From Veillonella sp. (lineage in GTDB: Bacteria; Bacillota; Negativicutes; Veillonellales; Veillonellaceae), in the NCBI RefSeq assembly GCF_041333735.1, contig NZ_JBGKFB010000001.1, positions 1,109,001 to 1,173,000 on the forward strand: DNA of 64,000 nucleotides, given 5' to 3'. The translations under genes were made by a program, and so were the position numbers. Below the pieces are notes generated by a model that made no database searches, was not told where the DNA came from, and saw only the letters and a program-made list of their open reading frames with translations. How positions within the stretch are numbered: position 1 is the stretch's first letter; each line of letters opens with the position of its first letter. Of the stretch, positions 1-9,054 are shown in pieces.

Positions 1-1
1 C

Positions 2-1180
2 ATTCATATGAATATTGAAAAACGCTTAACAGATGATATTGGTGAAGCCGGTGGCCGCTTACATACCGGCCGTAGCCGTAATGACCAATGCGCAGTAGAT
101 TTGCACATGTACGTGCGTAAAGCCGTAGTAGAAATGGGCGAGCTTATCGTAGATATGCAAAAAGCTCTCATAGAAACGGCTGAAAAATACAGCGATGTTA
201 TCATGCCTGGCTATACGCATTTACAACGGGCTCAACCTGTATTGTTTGGTCATCATATGATGGCATACTTCTCTATGCTAGAGCGCGACTTTGACCGTTT
301 GTTGATGGTCTTCAAACACGCAGACATCATGCCACTTGGTGCAGGGGCCTTAGCTGGTTCTACGTACGGTATTGATCAAACCTATACGCAAAAGCTACTC
401 GGCTTCTCTCGTATTTACGAAAATAGTATGGATGCCGTATCTGACCGTGACTATGTAGTTGAATTCTTGTCCTTTGCATCTCTTGTGATGATGCATTTGA
501 GCCGTCTTAGCGAAGAATTGGTTTTGTGGTCTACCAATGAGTTTAACTTCATTGAACTCGATGATGCTCATTGCACAGGCTCTAGCATTATGCCACAAAA
601 GAAAAATCCTGACGTATGTGAACTTGTTCGTGGTAAAACAGGTCGTACCTATGGTCACTTGTTAGGTTTATTAACTACATTAAAAGGCTTGCCACTTACA
701 TATAATAAAGATATGCAAGAGGATAAAGAGGGCATTTTTGATGCTATCGATACAGTACACTTTGCATTGTCCATTAATGCGGCTATGGTCCGTGGTATGA
801 AGGTCAATGGGGCGCATATGAAAGCTGTCCTCGATGATGACTTCTCTAATGCTACAGATATGGCCGATTACCTTGCGAAAAAAGGCGTTCCATTCCGTGA
901 AGCTCATGAAATCGTAGGTAATGCTGTACATCATTGCATTGAAAAAGGTTGTGTATTGCTTGATTTATCCGTTGAGGACTTCAAAGCTATCTCACATCAT
1001 TTTGATGCAGATATCCTTGATGCCATTTCCATCGAAGCTTGCGTAGCTGGTCGTAATAACTATTCTGGTACTGCTCCAGAATGTGTGGAAAGACAACGTA
1101 GCAATGGTAAAGCTGTTATCGCTGGAGAAGAAAAACAAATTGCTCAGTGGAAAGCAATTGTAGAATCTGTGCAAGCATAA
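2..1180 (+). CDS. argH: Argininosuccinate lyase, 5'-truncated by window start
   Basis: Last step of arginine synthesis: cleaves argininosuccinate to arginine and fumarate in the cytoplasm. The open frame enters from the window edge at base 2, so the N-terminus, about 70 residues in this family, is missing. Visible are the substrate-binding segment GGRLHTGRSRNDQ near the start, the TxxQxAQP-type segment YTHLQRAQPVLFG, and the superfamily signature GSSIMPQKKNPD with the catalytic serine. The C-terminal helical domain is complete and ends at a TAA. The upstream partner argG would be expected just outside the window, but this cannot be seen. The identification is secure. Confidence 0.97.
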   Translation: MHMNIEKRLTDDIGEAGGRLHTGRSRNDQCAVDLHMYVRKAVVEMGELIVDMQKALIETAEKYSDVIMPGYTHLQRAQPVLFGHHMMAYFSMLERDFDRLLMVFKHADIMPLGAGALAGSTYGIDQTYTQKLLGFSRIYENSMDAVSDRDYVVEFLSFASLVMMHLSRLSEELVLWSTNEFNFIELDDAHCTGSSIMPQKKNPDVCELVRGKTGRTYGHLLGLLTTLKGLPLTYNKDMQEDKEGIFDAIDTVHFALSINAAMVRGMKVNGAHMKAVLDDDFSNATDMADYLAKKGVPFREAHEIVGNAVHHCIEKGCVLLDLSVEDFKAISHHFDADILDAISIEACVAGRNNYSGTAPECVERQRSNGKAVIAGEEKQIAQWKAIVESVQA

Positions 1181-1224
1181 TTGCTTTAGTAAGCCTAATG
1201 TTTTGATTTAGGGCTACATCCTGT

Positions 1225-1259
1225 ACAAGAGTAACATTCAAAGTAATAGTTACTCTTGT
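1225..1259 (+). repeat. Hairpin downstream of argH
   Basis: A perfect 11-bp inverted repeat, ACAAGAGTAAC and GTTACTCTTGT, around a 13-nt loop. No T-run follows it, so it is probably an mRNA 3'-end stabilising structure or a protein site, not an intrinsic terminator. Confidence 0.5.
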
Positions 1260-1276
1260 GACATTGAAAATTTAAG

Positions 1277-1350
1277 ATCGATATACATATAAGTCTTATG
1301 TTAAAGTGCTTTATATTAACCTTTAAGCTTATGTGTATATCGATTTTTTA
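1277..1350 (+). terminator. Long imperfect hairpin with T-run, likely argH terminator
   Basis: Arms at about 1277-1298 and 1325-1345 pair over roughly 20 bp with a few mismatches. The inner part (GTTAA/TTAAC) can pair too, and six T's follow at 1345-1350. This is consistent with Rho-independent termination of argH. Confidence 0.7.
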
Positions 1351-1797
1351 TTTGAATGATAGATAATTTCTTGAAAAGAGTTATTCTAATTGATAAATTA
1401 CTATTAAAATGGTGTAAATTTATGTACGCATACAGTGGACTGCGCAAAAACAATAGTCTTGTACTAGGACACTATAACCATGATAGATAGTAAAAATCAC
1501 ATATATACACAGAATAAAATGGGATAAAAATATACCCTGTCATTGTTAAAATGAGTTCTGTTCGTTTTAGATGATAAATTAACTATAATTTATTCAATTC
1601 GTGTAATAATGCTTGTCCGCCAATAAAGTACTTTCATTTTGGGTTCATAGGTGTTATTATTTAATTCGTAATAAGAATAACAACGGTAAATTCACATTCA
1701 AGCCCATCACAGCACGAACTGAATTTACTTAGCGGTATATTATATTTAAGTGAATTATGGACGAGAAAAAATTCACCTTTTGAAAGGGGATTGATAC
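1351..1797 (+). promoter_or_regulatory. potE upstream region with two inverted repeats
   Basis: There is no convincing gene in this AT-rich stretch. Two inverted repeats lie close to potE: GTAAATTCA/TGAATTTAC at 1686-1728, and AAGTGAATT/AATTCACCTT at 1748-1779 just before the ribosome binding site GAAAGGGG. Their proximity to the start suggests control of potE at RNA or DNA level. No known riboswitch class was recognised. Confidence 0.4.
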
Positions 1798-3129
1798 ATG
1801 AAAACCACCGCTAAAAAAATGTCTGTATTCCAGCTAACCACAATGGTAGCAGCCAATATGCTAGGAGCTGGGATCATTATGTTACCAACTAATTTGGCTC
1901 AAGTTGGTACTATTTCAGTTTTATCTTGGCTCGTAACAGCTGTGGGTGCGCTTCTGTTAGCGTATATTTTTGCTCAAGCGGGTATGTTCTCTCAGATTAG
2001 AGGGGGCATGGGCGGTTATGCAGAACACCGCTTCGGTAAAACTGGACATTTTATGGCGAGCTATGCTTACAGCATATCTCTCATCATTGCTAATATCGCC
2101 ATCGCGGTATCTGCCGTAGGTTATGGCGCAGCTTTCTTTGGTGTTGACCTCAATGCGACACAAACTAGCCAAGTAACAATTGTGCTCTTGTGGTTCGCAG
2201 CGATTTTGAACTTCCGTGGTAATCGCTTCACAGGTCGACTCAGCAACATGACTATTTGGGGCTCTATTGTTCCGGTTTTGTTAATTGGTACAATCGGCTG
2301 GTATTGGTTCGACCCATCTATTTATTGGGCAGCTTGGAACCCAAATGATCTTCCGTTTTACGATGCAGTAAAACAATCTATTTCCCTGACTTTGTGGGGC
2401 TTCCTAGGATTTGAGTCCGCAGCGGCTAATGCAGATGCTGTTGAGAATCCAAAGAAAAACGTACCTATCGCTACTGTGGCAGGTACATTAGCAGTGGCAG
2501 TGGTTTACATCTTGTCCACGAATGTTATGGCAGGTATCGTGCCTAACATTGACTTGTTAAATTCTAATGCACCATTTGGTTTGACATTTGTATACATGTT
2601 TAATGATACAATTGCAGACATCGTTATGGCTGCAATGGTTATTTCTTGCTTTGGCGCTTTGCTTTGCTGGCAATTCACATTGTCTCGCGTATTCAAAAGC
2701 GCAGCGGAAAATGGTTACTTCCCTAAAGTATTTGCTCGTGTAAATAGCAAAGATGCTCCTGTTCGTGGCGTATTCATTTTACTCGCTGTTGAAACATTAC
2801 TTACTTTGTTCACTGCTAGCGACTCCTTACGTGAGCAATTTGAAATCTTAGTAAACTTAGCGGTTGTAACTAACGTAGTACCGTATGTATTGTGCATCTT
2901 GGCAGTACCTACAATGATGCGTATGGCTGGCGTAGCTGAAAGCCGTATTAAACGTTTCAACTACGTGTTCGGCGCAGGCGTTATCTACTGTTTATATGCA
3001 ATTTACGCATGTGGCTTTGATGCTATGGTAGGTAGTGCAGTAGCGGTAAGCATCGGTTTCGTGATCTATGTTTTGCGTAAAGCGTGGACTACACGCAAAG
3101 CACACCGCTTACAACAAAGTATCGATTAA
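1798..3129 (+). CDS. potE: Putrescine:ornithine antiporter-like APC transporter
   Basis: A 443-residue inner-membrane amino acid/polyamine transporter of the APC superfamily, with about 12 hydrophobic segments. The N-terminal segment MLGAGIIMLPTNLAQVGT and the later runs IIANIAIAVSAVGYG, LWGFLGFESAAANADAVENP and STNVMAGIVPN follow E. coli PotE closely, including the glutamate in GFESA equivalent to a residue implicated in substrate recognition. PotE exchanges putrescine for ornithine or takes up putrescine. No ornithine decarboxylase gene is adjacent, so the physiological direction is not shown here. The gene is monocistronic: terminators flank it on both sides. The start follows GAAAGGGG at good spacing. 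Confidence 0.88.
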   Translation: MKTTAKKMSVFQLTTMVAANMLGAGIIMLPTNLAQVGTISVLSWLVTAVGALLLAYIFAQAGMFSQIRGGMGGYAEHRFGKTGHFMASYAYSISLIIANIAIAVSAVGYGAAFFGVDLNATQTSQVTIVLLWFAAILNFRGNRFTGRLSNMTIWGSIVPVLLIGTIGWYWFDPSIYWAAWNPNDLPFYDAVKQSISLTLWGFLGFESAAANADAVENPKKNVPIATVAGTLAVAVVYILSTNVMAGIVPNIDLLNSNAPFGLTFVYMFNDTIADIVMAAMVISCFGALLCWQFTLSRVFKSAAENGYFPKVFARVNSKDAPVRGVFILLAVETLLTLFTASDSLREQFEILVNLAVVTNVVPYVLCILAVPTMMRMAGVAESRIKRFNYVFGAGVIYCLYAIYACGFDAMVGSAVAVSIGFVIYVLRKAWTTRKAHRLQQSID

Positions 3130-3150
3130 TTAAATAACTCTCGTCTTATA

Positions 3151-3181
3151 AGAGGCTGTTACTTAGTAACAGCCTCTTTTT
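3151..3181 (+). terminator. Intrinsic terminator of potE
   Basis: Perfect 11-bp arms AGAGGCTGTTA/TAACAGCCTCT with a 5-nt loop, followed by a T-run. Confidence 0.92.
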
Positions 3182-3457
3182 GGTATATTAATCAAACTTA
3201 TTAATTATGGTTTTATTGATTATAAATAATTGATAGTTACTAAAGTGATTAAAAGTTTTTTCGGTATGTATAAAAAAAATTCATGAGAAAATCACCATTA
3301 TAATAATAATTAATATATATACAGTTGGATACAGTTAATACGGAAAAAATCATATATATAAAGTGATTTTTATGGGTTTATACATAAATAGAGACTTGTT
3401 CAGTAATCGATATTTTTTGTTAGTATAAAAATTATATTGATTTTACTAAATATAACG
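3182..3457. other. Gene-free AT-rich spacer
   Basis: No gene is seen. A distant inverted repeat AAAATCAC (about 3288) and GTGATTTT (about 3362) could form a weak hairpin. Otherwise this is only AT-rich sequence ahead of the promoter of the riboswitch-controlled transporter. Confidence 0.5.
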
Positions 3458-3474
3458 ATACCCCTAAGGGGTAT
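3458..3474. promoter_or_regulatory. Perfect 17-bp palindrome, putative operator
   Basis: ATACCCCT-A-AGGGGTAT is a perfect palindrome lying 5 bp upstream of the predicted -35 element of the cobalamin-riboswitch transcript. A closely related palindrome sits in the promoter of the second binding-protein gene at 9189-9204. G/C tracts flanked by AT resemble operators of CsoR/RcnR-family metal sensors. The regulator itself is not in this window, so this assignment is inference. Confidence 0.55.
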
Positions 3475-3479
3475 ATGTA

Positions 3480-3508
3480 TTGTAAACATAATATTAATAT
3501 AGTATATT
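3480..3508 (+). promoter_or_regulatory. Predicted sigma-A promoter of riboswitch transcript
   Basis: TTGTAA, a 17-bp spacer and TATATT, placed about 30 nt ahead of the first riboswitch helix. Confidence 0.6.
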
Positions 3509-3535
3509 TATAATCGATAAAAGTGAATGAACTAG

Positions 3536-3692
3536 TGAGTGTCGGTGTTCACCGAGCGTAAAAGAGGAAAATGGGTGTAAATCCCATACTATGCAAATAG
3601 CTGTAATGAGGAGCAAGGTTTCATTATAGGGTCACTGGGAAACTGGGAAGGCCGAAATGTTGCGATGAGTCTGAGTCAGAAAGCCTGCTCTA
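3536..3692 (+). ncRNA. Cobalamin (B12) riboswitch
   Basis: The conserved pieces of the class occur in order: AGAGGAA, GGGTGTAAATCCC, CTGTAA, GAGC, GTCACTGGGAAACTGGGAAG, then the B12 box AGTCAGAAAGCCTGC at about 3674-3688. A terminator hairpin follows at 3727. Adenosyl- or methylcobalamin binding would be expected to favour termination, so the downstream ABC transporter would be expressed when B12 is short. The 5' and 3' limits are estimates. Confidence 0.9.
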
Positions 3693-3726
3693 AATGTATG
3701 GTATGCATATACTGTGCTTAATTTAG

Positions 3727-3752
3727 GTTAGTCAGGCGACTAGCTTTTTTTT
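3727..3752 (+). terminator. Riboswitch expression-platform terminator
   Basis: GTTAGTC/GACTAGC stem (one G-U pair) with loop AGGC and eight T's, between the cobalamin riboswitch and the first permease gene. This is the likely switching terminator. Confidence 0.85.
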
Positions 3753-3870
3753 GTTCCTCAGGGAGCTATATTTTTTCTTATTTTTGCGTATTACTGCTAC
3801 GTTGAGTGGGAGGTACCCTTAGTTTTTCATTTGATTTGTTGTTAGTGTTTAGAGAGTTTAGGAGGCGCCT

Positions 3871-4809
3871 ATGGGTAAACGATTTGCTAAACATTTGGGA
3901 CAATTTATTGTAACCTTGTTTGGCATCACATTTTTGACATTTTGTCTCACTTATTTAGCACCAGGCGATCCAGTAACGATGTTACTAGAAACGGCAGATA
4001 CTATCGTGTCTCAGGAGCTCATCGATGAGACTCGAGCTCAGCTTGGGTTAGATAAACCGTTTATAGTGCAATATGCAAACTGGGTTGTAAATGCTGCACA
4101 AGGTGACTTAGGGATGAGTTACTCTGCTAAAAAGCCTGTTGTAGATCGTATGTTGGAGGCTTTGCCAGGGACAGTTATGTTAGCAGGTACATCATTAGTA
4201 TTTACATTGCTCTATGCATTGCCGGCAGGGATTATAAGCGCCTTAAATCGAAACAAATGGATCGACTATCTGTTGCGCGTTGCTTCCTTTGTAGGCGTGT
4301 CTATGCCATCATTCTGGTTAGGCCTTGTACTGATTTATATCTTTGGCCTTAAATTAGGACTTGTTCCTATTGCATCTTCTCGTGTAACTCCTATCGGTGT
4401 AATTCTACCAGCCGTTACATTAGCTGTTGTAGTCGGGTCCAAGTACATGCGCCAAGTTCGTCTCGTTATTCTTGAAGAAATGCAAAAGGATTATGTTATC
4501 GGCGCACGTGCTCGTGGTGTGAGTGAGATGAAAATTTTATTCGGTCATATTTTGCCTAATGCAGTATTACCACTTATCACTATACTGGGCGTTGTTATCG
4601 GTTGGTTATTAGGCGGTGTTGCAGTTATTGAAATGGTATTCTCCTGGCCTGGCCTTGGGAATATGGCAGTATATGCCATTACCATGCGCGACTATCCATT
4701 GATCGAAGGTTTTGTGTTGTGGGTTGCCTTAGCATATATGTGTATTAATGCATTAGTTGATGCGTCATATATCTTGTTAGACCCTAGATTAAAAAGGGAG
4801 AGAGCATAA
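3871..4809 (+). CDS. ABC transporter permease, DppB/NikB type
   Basis: A 312-residue inner-membrane permease of the dipeptide/oligopeptide/nickel family. About six membrane helices are visible, starting with FIVTLFGITFLTFCLTYLAP. The family EAA loop (GARARGVSEMKILFGHILPN) sits before the last helices and should contact the ATPases. Family members form a heterodimer with the next gene's product. The gene is first in the B12-riboswitch operon and starts behind GGAGG. It overlaps the next gene by one base. The substrate is not readable from the sequence; peptides, Ni2+, Co2+ or a metal chelate are all used by this family, and the B12 switch favours a cobalt- or corrinoid-related role. Confidence 0.88.
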   Translation: MGKRFAKHLGQFIVTLFGITFLTFCLTYLAPGDPVTMLLETADTIVSQELIDETRAQLGLDKPFIVQYANWVVNAAQGDLGMSYSAKKPVVDRMLEALPGTVMLAGTSLVFTLLYALPAGIISALNRNKWIDYLLRVASFVGVSMPSFWLGLVLIYIFGLKLGLVPIASSRVTPIGVILPAVTLAVVVGSKYMRQVRLVILEEMQKDYVIGARARGVSEMKILFGHILPNAVLPLITILGVVIGWLLGGVAVIEMVFSWPGLGNMAVYAITMRDYPLIEGFVLWVALAYMCINALVDASYILLDPRLKRERA

Positions 4810-5630
4810 TGGCAGAATTTATTCAAAAACATAAACTGTTCTCTTTCTACAGTACATTGATGATTATTGTTGTACTCATTGCTATTTTTGCACCATGGCT
4901 TGCTCCGGGTGATGCTTTTAGCTCAAATCTGAGTCAAGCATTACAAGCGCCAAGTAGTCAACATTGGTTTGGTACAGATAAGCTTGGTCGTGATGTATTG
5001 TCTCGCATCATTTATGGTACACAGTTATCCTTGTTTATGGGTGTCAGTATCGTTGTTATCATGGTAAGCATTGGTACTATTATCGGTGCCGTAGCTGGTT
5101 ATTTCGGCGGGAAAATCGAAATGGTCCTCATGCGTCTTGCGGACATTATGCTATCCTTCCCGGGTGTAGTATTAGCCATTGCCATTGCTGGTATTTTGGG
5201 TGGTAGCATTGTGAATACGATTATAGCGCTATCTGTAGTTGGTTGGGCAAAATATGCTCGTCTTGTACGGTCTATGACGTTGAAAGTTCGCGGTGAAGAG
5301 TATGTAACGGCGGCTGTCATGATGGGGGCCTCTACAACGACTATTCTAAGACGTCATATCATTCCCAATATCCTTCCTCTTGTTGTTACAACAGGTGCAC
5401 TTGATATTGGGGCTATCATGATTGAAGTAGCAGGTCTATCCTTCTTAGGTTTTGGTGCTCAACCGCCAACACCAGAATGGGGCCTTATGCTCAACGAAGG
5501 TCGTCAATATTTACAAACCAGTCCATGGCTGATGGCCTTCCCTGGTATGTCCATTCTTATCGTAGTTGCTATCTTTAACCTTTGGTCTGATTCCTTACGG
5601 GACGTAGTGGATCCTAAGAACCAAGGTTAG
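4809..5630 (+). CDS. ABC transporter permease, DppC/NikC type
   Basis: A 273-residue second permease of the same transporter. It has an N-terminal helix (YSTLMIIVVLIAIFAPWLAP), the family segment HWFGTDKLGRDVLSRIIYGT and a C-terminal EAA-type loop around MMGASTTTILRRHIIPN. GLSFLGFGAQPPTPEWG is the usual DppC/NikC signature. Its ATG overlaps the stop of the DppB-like gene (TAATG), so translation is probably coupled. It works with the two ATPases at 7361 and 8151 and the lipoprotein at 5780. Confidence 0.88.
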   Translation: MAEFIQKHKLFSFYSTLMIIVVLIAIFAPWLAPGDAFSSNLSQALQAPSSQHWFGTDKLGRDVLSRIIYGTQLSLFMGVSIVVIMVSIGTIIGAVAGYFGGKIEMVLMRLADIMLSFPGVVLAIAIAGILGGSIVNTIIALSVVGWAKYARLVRSMTLKVRGEEYVTAAVMMGASTTTILRRHIIPNILPLVVTTGALDIGAIMIEVAGLSFLGFGAQPPTPEWGLMLNEGRQYLQTSPWLMAFPGMSILIVVAIFNLWSDSLRDVVDPKNQG

Positions 5631-5705
5631 TTACGTGTGATGCTTATTTATAGGTTGTGTTGTGAAAGTTGTTATATAAATAGGCGGTAATAAGGTTTTT
5701 CCATT

Positions 5706-5732
5706 ATGACTATTGTAGATTGTAGTAGTCAT
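5706..5732 (+). repeat. Hairpin between permease and binding-protein genes
   Basis: ATGACTA/TAGTCAT arms in the 149-nt gap before the binding-protein gene, with no T-run. It may be an RNA processing or stabilising element that lets the binding protein be made in excess over the membrane subunits. Confidence 0.35.
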
Positions 5733-5779
5733 GATGTGTATGTTTTATGTTTATATGTAATGGTACAAGGAGATTTTAC

Positions 5780-7348
5780 ATGAAAAAATCTTGGAAAAAA
5801 GCCCTCTTAGCAGGTCTTAGCATTGTAATGATGGGTTCCTTCATCGCTGGTTGCGGCTCTGATAATAGTGGTGCTGCTAATAAGGATGTTTTAAAAGTTG
5901 GTGTAACTAACTTCGCATCTACATTAGAACCTACAGAAAACTTCTTCGCATGGGTTGTTATGCGCTATGGTGTAGGCGAAACATTGGCTAAGTTTGACGA
6001 ACAAATGAAACCTCAACCATGGATTGCATCTAAATGGGAAGTATCCCCAGACCATAAAACGTGGACTTTCACAATCAATGATAAGGTGAAATTCTCTAAT
6101 GGTAAAAAAGTTGATGCTGCAGCAGTTAAAGCATCTATCGAACGGGCTTTTGAAAAATCCAATCGTGCAAAAACATTCTTCGAATATGACTCTATGGAAG
6201 CTAATGGTCAACAATTAGTTATTCATACAACAAAAGAATATCCTAATATGCCTGGCCTTTTAGCGGATCCTTTATTCCTAATCGTTGATGTACAATCTGA
6301 AAAAGATGGCCGTAACTTTGCGAAGGAAGGTCCTATTGGTACAGGTCCATACGTAGTTAAATCTTTCACAAAAGAACGTGCTGAGATGGCTGCTAACGAA
6401 AACTATTGGGATGGTACAGTACCATTTAAAACTGTAGAAATTCCTTCCATCGATGACCCTAATACTCGCGCTATGAGCTTACAATCTGGCGACGTAGATA
6501 TGGCTGTTAACATCGGTGCTGGTGAAATTGGTTTATTCCAAAATAACGATAAGTTCAAGGTTGATGAAATCGCATCTCTTCGCGTAGTATTGGCTCGTAT
6601 TAACCAAAAAGGTGTTCTTGGTGATGACAAAGTACGTGCTGCAGTTATTTCTGCAACAGACCGTAAAAACTATGCTGATGTATTGTTAAAAGGTACATTC
6701 ATTCCTGGTTCCGCACCAATTCCACCATCCATGGACTATGGCTTCAAAGATTTGAAAGATCCTAATGCGTATAACCCTGAACGTTCTAAACAATTATTAG
6801 CAGAAGATGGTTGGAAAGATACTGATGGGGACGGCATCCTTGATAAAGATGGCAAACCATTGACATTTGACTTCGTAGTATATAATTCTCGTGCAGAATT
6901 ACCACTTTATGCAGAAGCTGTTCAAGCAGACCTTAAAAAAGTGGGTATCGACATGAAAATCAAAACAGTTGACTATAACTTGATTGATAAAATGGGTCAA
7001 GATGGCGACTATGATATGCTTATCTCCAACATCGTAACTGCTAATACAGGCGATCCAATCTGGTTCTTAGCTAACTACTGGCATACTAATGTGGATGGTT
7101 CCAACCCTCAAAACGGTTCTGGTTACTCCAATCCACAAGTTGACCAATTGTTAGATGCTGCTGAAACTGAATTTGATCCTGCAAAACGTCGTGACTATGC
7201 AATTCAAATTCAACAATTATTGATGAATGATGGTGCTGCATTGTTCTTAGGTTACCCTAAAACTAATATCGTTACTGGTTCTTACTTGAAAGGTGCTGTC
7301 ATGTACCCAAGTGACTACTACTGGATTACTAATAAAATTACAAAATAA
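5780..7348 (+). CDS. Solute-binding lipoprotein of Dpp/Nik family (SBP 1)
   Basis: A 522-residue extracytoplasmic substrate-binding protein of family 5 (DppA/OppA/NikA/CntA). It has a lipoprotein signal peptide ending in FIAGC, with lipidated Cys25 if ATG 5780 is used. The ATG follows ACAAGGAG, and an upstream in-frame ATG at 5747 would spoil the signal peptide. The family signature region is present (PWIASKWEVSPDHKTWTF, GTGPYVV, NENYWDG). It would capture the ligand for the permeases upstream and ATPases downstream. A paralogue of similar length lies at 9261. Overall it looks closer to the nickel/metal-chelate branch than to large-peptide binders, but this is a judgement from memory. Confidence 0.88.
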   Translation: MKKSWKKALLAGLSIVMMGSFIAGCGSDNSGAANKDVLKVGVTNFASTLEPTENFFAWVVMRYGVGETLAKFDEQMKPQPWIASKWEVSPDHKTWTFTINDKVKFSNGKKVDAAAVKASIERAFEKSNRAKTFFEYDSMEANGQQLVIHTTKEYPNMPGLLADPLFLIVDVQSEKDGRNFAKEGPIGTGPYVVKSFTKERAEMAANENYWDGTVPFKTVEIPSIDDPNTRAMSLQSGDVDMAVNIGAGEIGLFQNNDKFKVDEIASLRVVLARINQKGVLGDDKVRAAVISATDRKNYADVLLKGTFIPGSAPIPPSMDYGFKDLKDPNAYNPERSKQLLAEDGWKDTDGDGILDKDGKPLTFDFVVYNSRAELPLYAEAVQADLKKVGIDMKIKTVDYNLIDKMGQDGDYDMLISNIVTANTGDPIWFLANYWHTNVDGSNPQNGSGYSNPQVDQLLDAAETEFDPAKRRDYAIQIQQLLMNDGAALFLGYPKTNIVTGSYLKGAVMYPSDYYWITNKITK

Positions 7349-7360
7349 TAAGGAGCTATA

Positions 7361-8158
7361 ATGGCAGAAAACATACTAACTGTAGAGAACCTTAACATCG
7401 CGTACCAAGGTGTGCCTGCTGTTATGGATGTAAACTTTACCTTGGAACGCGGTAAGGTATTGACCATTGTAGGGGAATCTGGATCCGGTAAAACTACCGT
7501 GATCCGGGCCCTCATGGGTTTATTGCCTATAGGTGGTGAGGTCACAGATGGTACAATGCTCTTTAATGGTCAAGACCTTCGCACCCTATCTAAGTCTGAA
7601 TGGAGAGCTATACGTGGTAAAGACATGGCCATGATTTTCCAAGATAGTGGTAGTGCTTTAGACCCAATAGTTCGCATTGGTAAACAGTTTAGAGAATTAT
7701 TTAAATCTCATATAGAAATTACCAATGATGAATGTGATCGACGAGCAATTGAGTTATTAGAATCTGTTTCTCTCCCTAATGGGGCAGATATATTGCGCCG
7801 TTATCCACATGAGTTATCCGGCGGTCAACGCCAACGTGTGGGCATTGCTATGGCATTAGCGCTGGATCCTGCGTTATTAATTGGTGATGAACCTACATCT
7901 GCTTTAGATGTAACAACACAATCTCAAGTAGTTATGCAAATGCTAGAACTTGCTAAAGAGCATAATTCTGCTATCGTAATGGTTACGCATAACCTTGGTG
8001 TAGCGGCCTATATGTCCGACTATATCATTGTTATGAAAAAGGGCCGTGTTGTTGATGCTGGCACACCGCAAGATATTTTAGAAAACCCATCTAATGAATA
8101 TACGAAACAATTAAAAGATGCTGTACCAACATTGGAAGGAGGTCGTTACATTGACTAA
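7361..8158 (+). CDS. ABC transporter ATPase, DppD/NikD type
   Basis: A 265-residue cytoplasmic ATPase. Walker A is GESGSGKTT, the signature motif is LSGGQRQRVGIAMALALDP, Walker B is LLIGDEPTSALD, and the switch histidine lies in MVTHNLGVAA. It lacks the long C-terminal oligopeptide extension with Cys residues seen in DppD/OppD, so it is on the short, NikD-like side. It starts 12 nt after the binding-protein gene behind AAGGAG. It pairs with the next ATPase to drive uptake. Confidence 0.88.
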   Translation: MAENILTVENLNIAYQGVPAVMDVNFTLERGKVLTIVGESGSGKTTVIRALMGLLPIGGEVTDGTMLFNGQDLRTLSKSEWRAIRGKDMAMIFQDSGSALDPIVRIGKQFRELFKSHIEITNDECDRRAIELLESVSLPNGADILRRYPHELSGGQRQRVGIAMALALDPALLIGDEPTSALDVTTQSQVVMQMLELAKEHNSAIVMVTHNLGVAAYMSDYIIVMKKGRVVDAGTPQDILENPSNEYTKQLKDAVPTLEGGRYID

Positions 8159-8966
8159 CTACGCTGTAGAATTAAAAAATGTATGTAAACGATTCCCACT
8201 TCCTACTGGTGGTGAGCTCGAAGCGTGTAAGAGTATTAATATCACCTTAGAAAAAGGCGAGTCCCTTGGGATTGTAGGGGAATCTGGCTCTGGTAAAACG
8301 ACTTTGGTTCGTATGATTATGAAGATGCTGCCTATCACAGAAGGCGAGATTTATGTAGATGGTGTAGAAATCCAACATATGAACTCTGAGCAAACGAAAG
8401 AGTACCGCAAGAAGATTCAAATGGTATTCCAAGATCCATCAGCAGCCTTCAATCCACGTATGAAGGTAAAGGATATCATCCTCGAACCGCTATACAATTT
8501 TGGGCTTCTTGAAAAGGGCAAAGAAGAACAAATAGCTGGTGACTATCTTGAGATGGTAGACCTACCTCGCGAGTTCATGCATCGCTATCCTCATGAAATG
8601 TCTGGGGGCCAACGCCAACGTGTGGCCATTGCCCGTGCCATCGTACTGGAACCGGAAATTCTTGTGCTAGATGAAGCAACAAGTGCTCTAGACGTTTCTG
8701 TACAGGACTCTATCGCGTACCTATTAGCGCGTTTACAAAAGAAGAAAAACTTAACATACCTATTCATTGCGCATGACATTGCGTTCATTCGTACCATGTG
8801 TCATAAGGTAGTGGTTATGTATAAAGGTGCTATTGTTGAAGAGTTAGATGCATTCCATCTAGCAGATGCAAAACATCCTTATACGAAGGTTCTGTTGAGC
8901 TCTATCTTTGAAATTGGTAAAGATCATAAGCCGCTTACGTTAGAAGAAGCGACTAAAGAAGCATAA
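8151..8966 (+). CDS. ABC transporter ATPase, DppF/NikE type
   Basis: A 271-residue ATPase with Walker A GESGSGKTT, signature MSGGQRQRVAIARAIVLEP, Walker B ILVLDEATSALDVS and H-loop FIAHDIAFI. The chosen start is TTG 8151 (MTNYAVELKN), which sits behind GGAGG at 8139 and overlaps the previous gene by 8 nt. A longer in-frame reading from ATG 8118 would begin inside the upstream gene with no ribosome binding site. It is the last gene of the B12-riboswitch operon; a terminator follows at 9055. Confidence 0.87.
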   Translation: MTNYAVELKNVCKRFPLPTGGELEACKSINITLEKGESLGIVGESGSGKTTLVRMIMKMLPITEGEIYVDGVEIQHMNSEQTKEYRKKIQMVFQDPSAAFNPRMKVKDIILEPLYNFGLLEKGKEEQIAGDYLEMVDLPREFMHRYPHEMSGGQRQRVAIARAIVLEPEILVLDEATSALDVSVQDSIAYLLARLQKKKNLTYLFIAHDIAFIRTMCHKVVVMYKGAIVEELDAFHLADAKHPYTKVLLSSIFEIGKDHKPLTLEEATKEA

Positions 8967-9054
8967 GGTTTCAGTATAATGTATCAGTGCTCTTAGTACA
9001 GGTACTGTATAAGCTGAATCGCTTACTATAGTAGGGAAATAGTAGGTATATATA

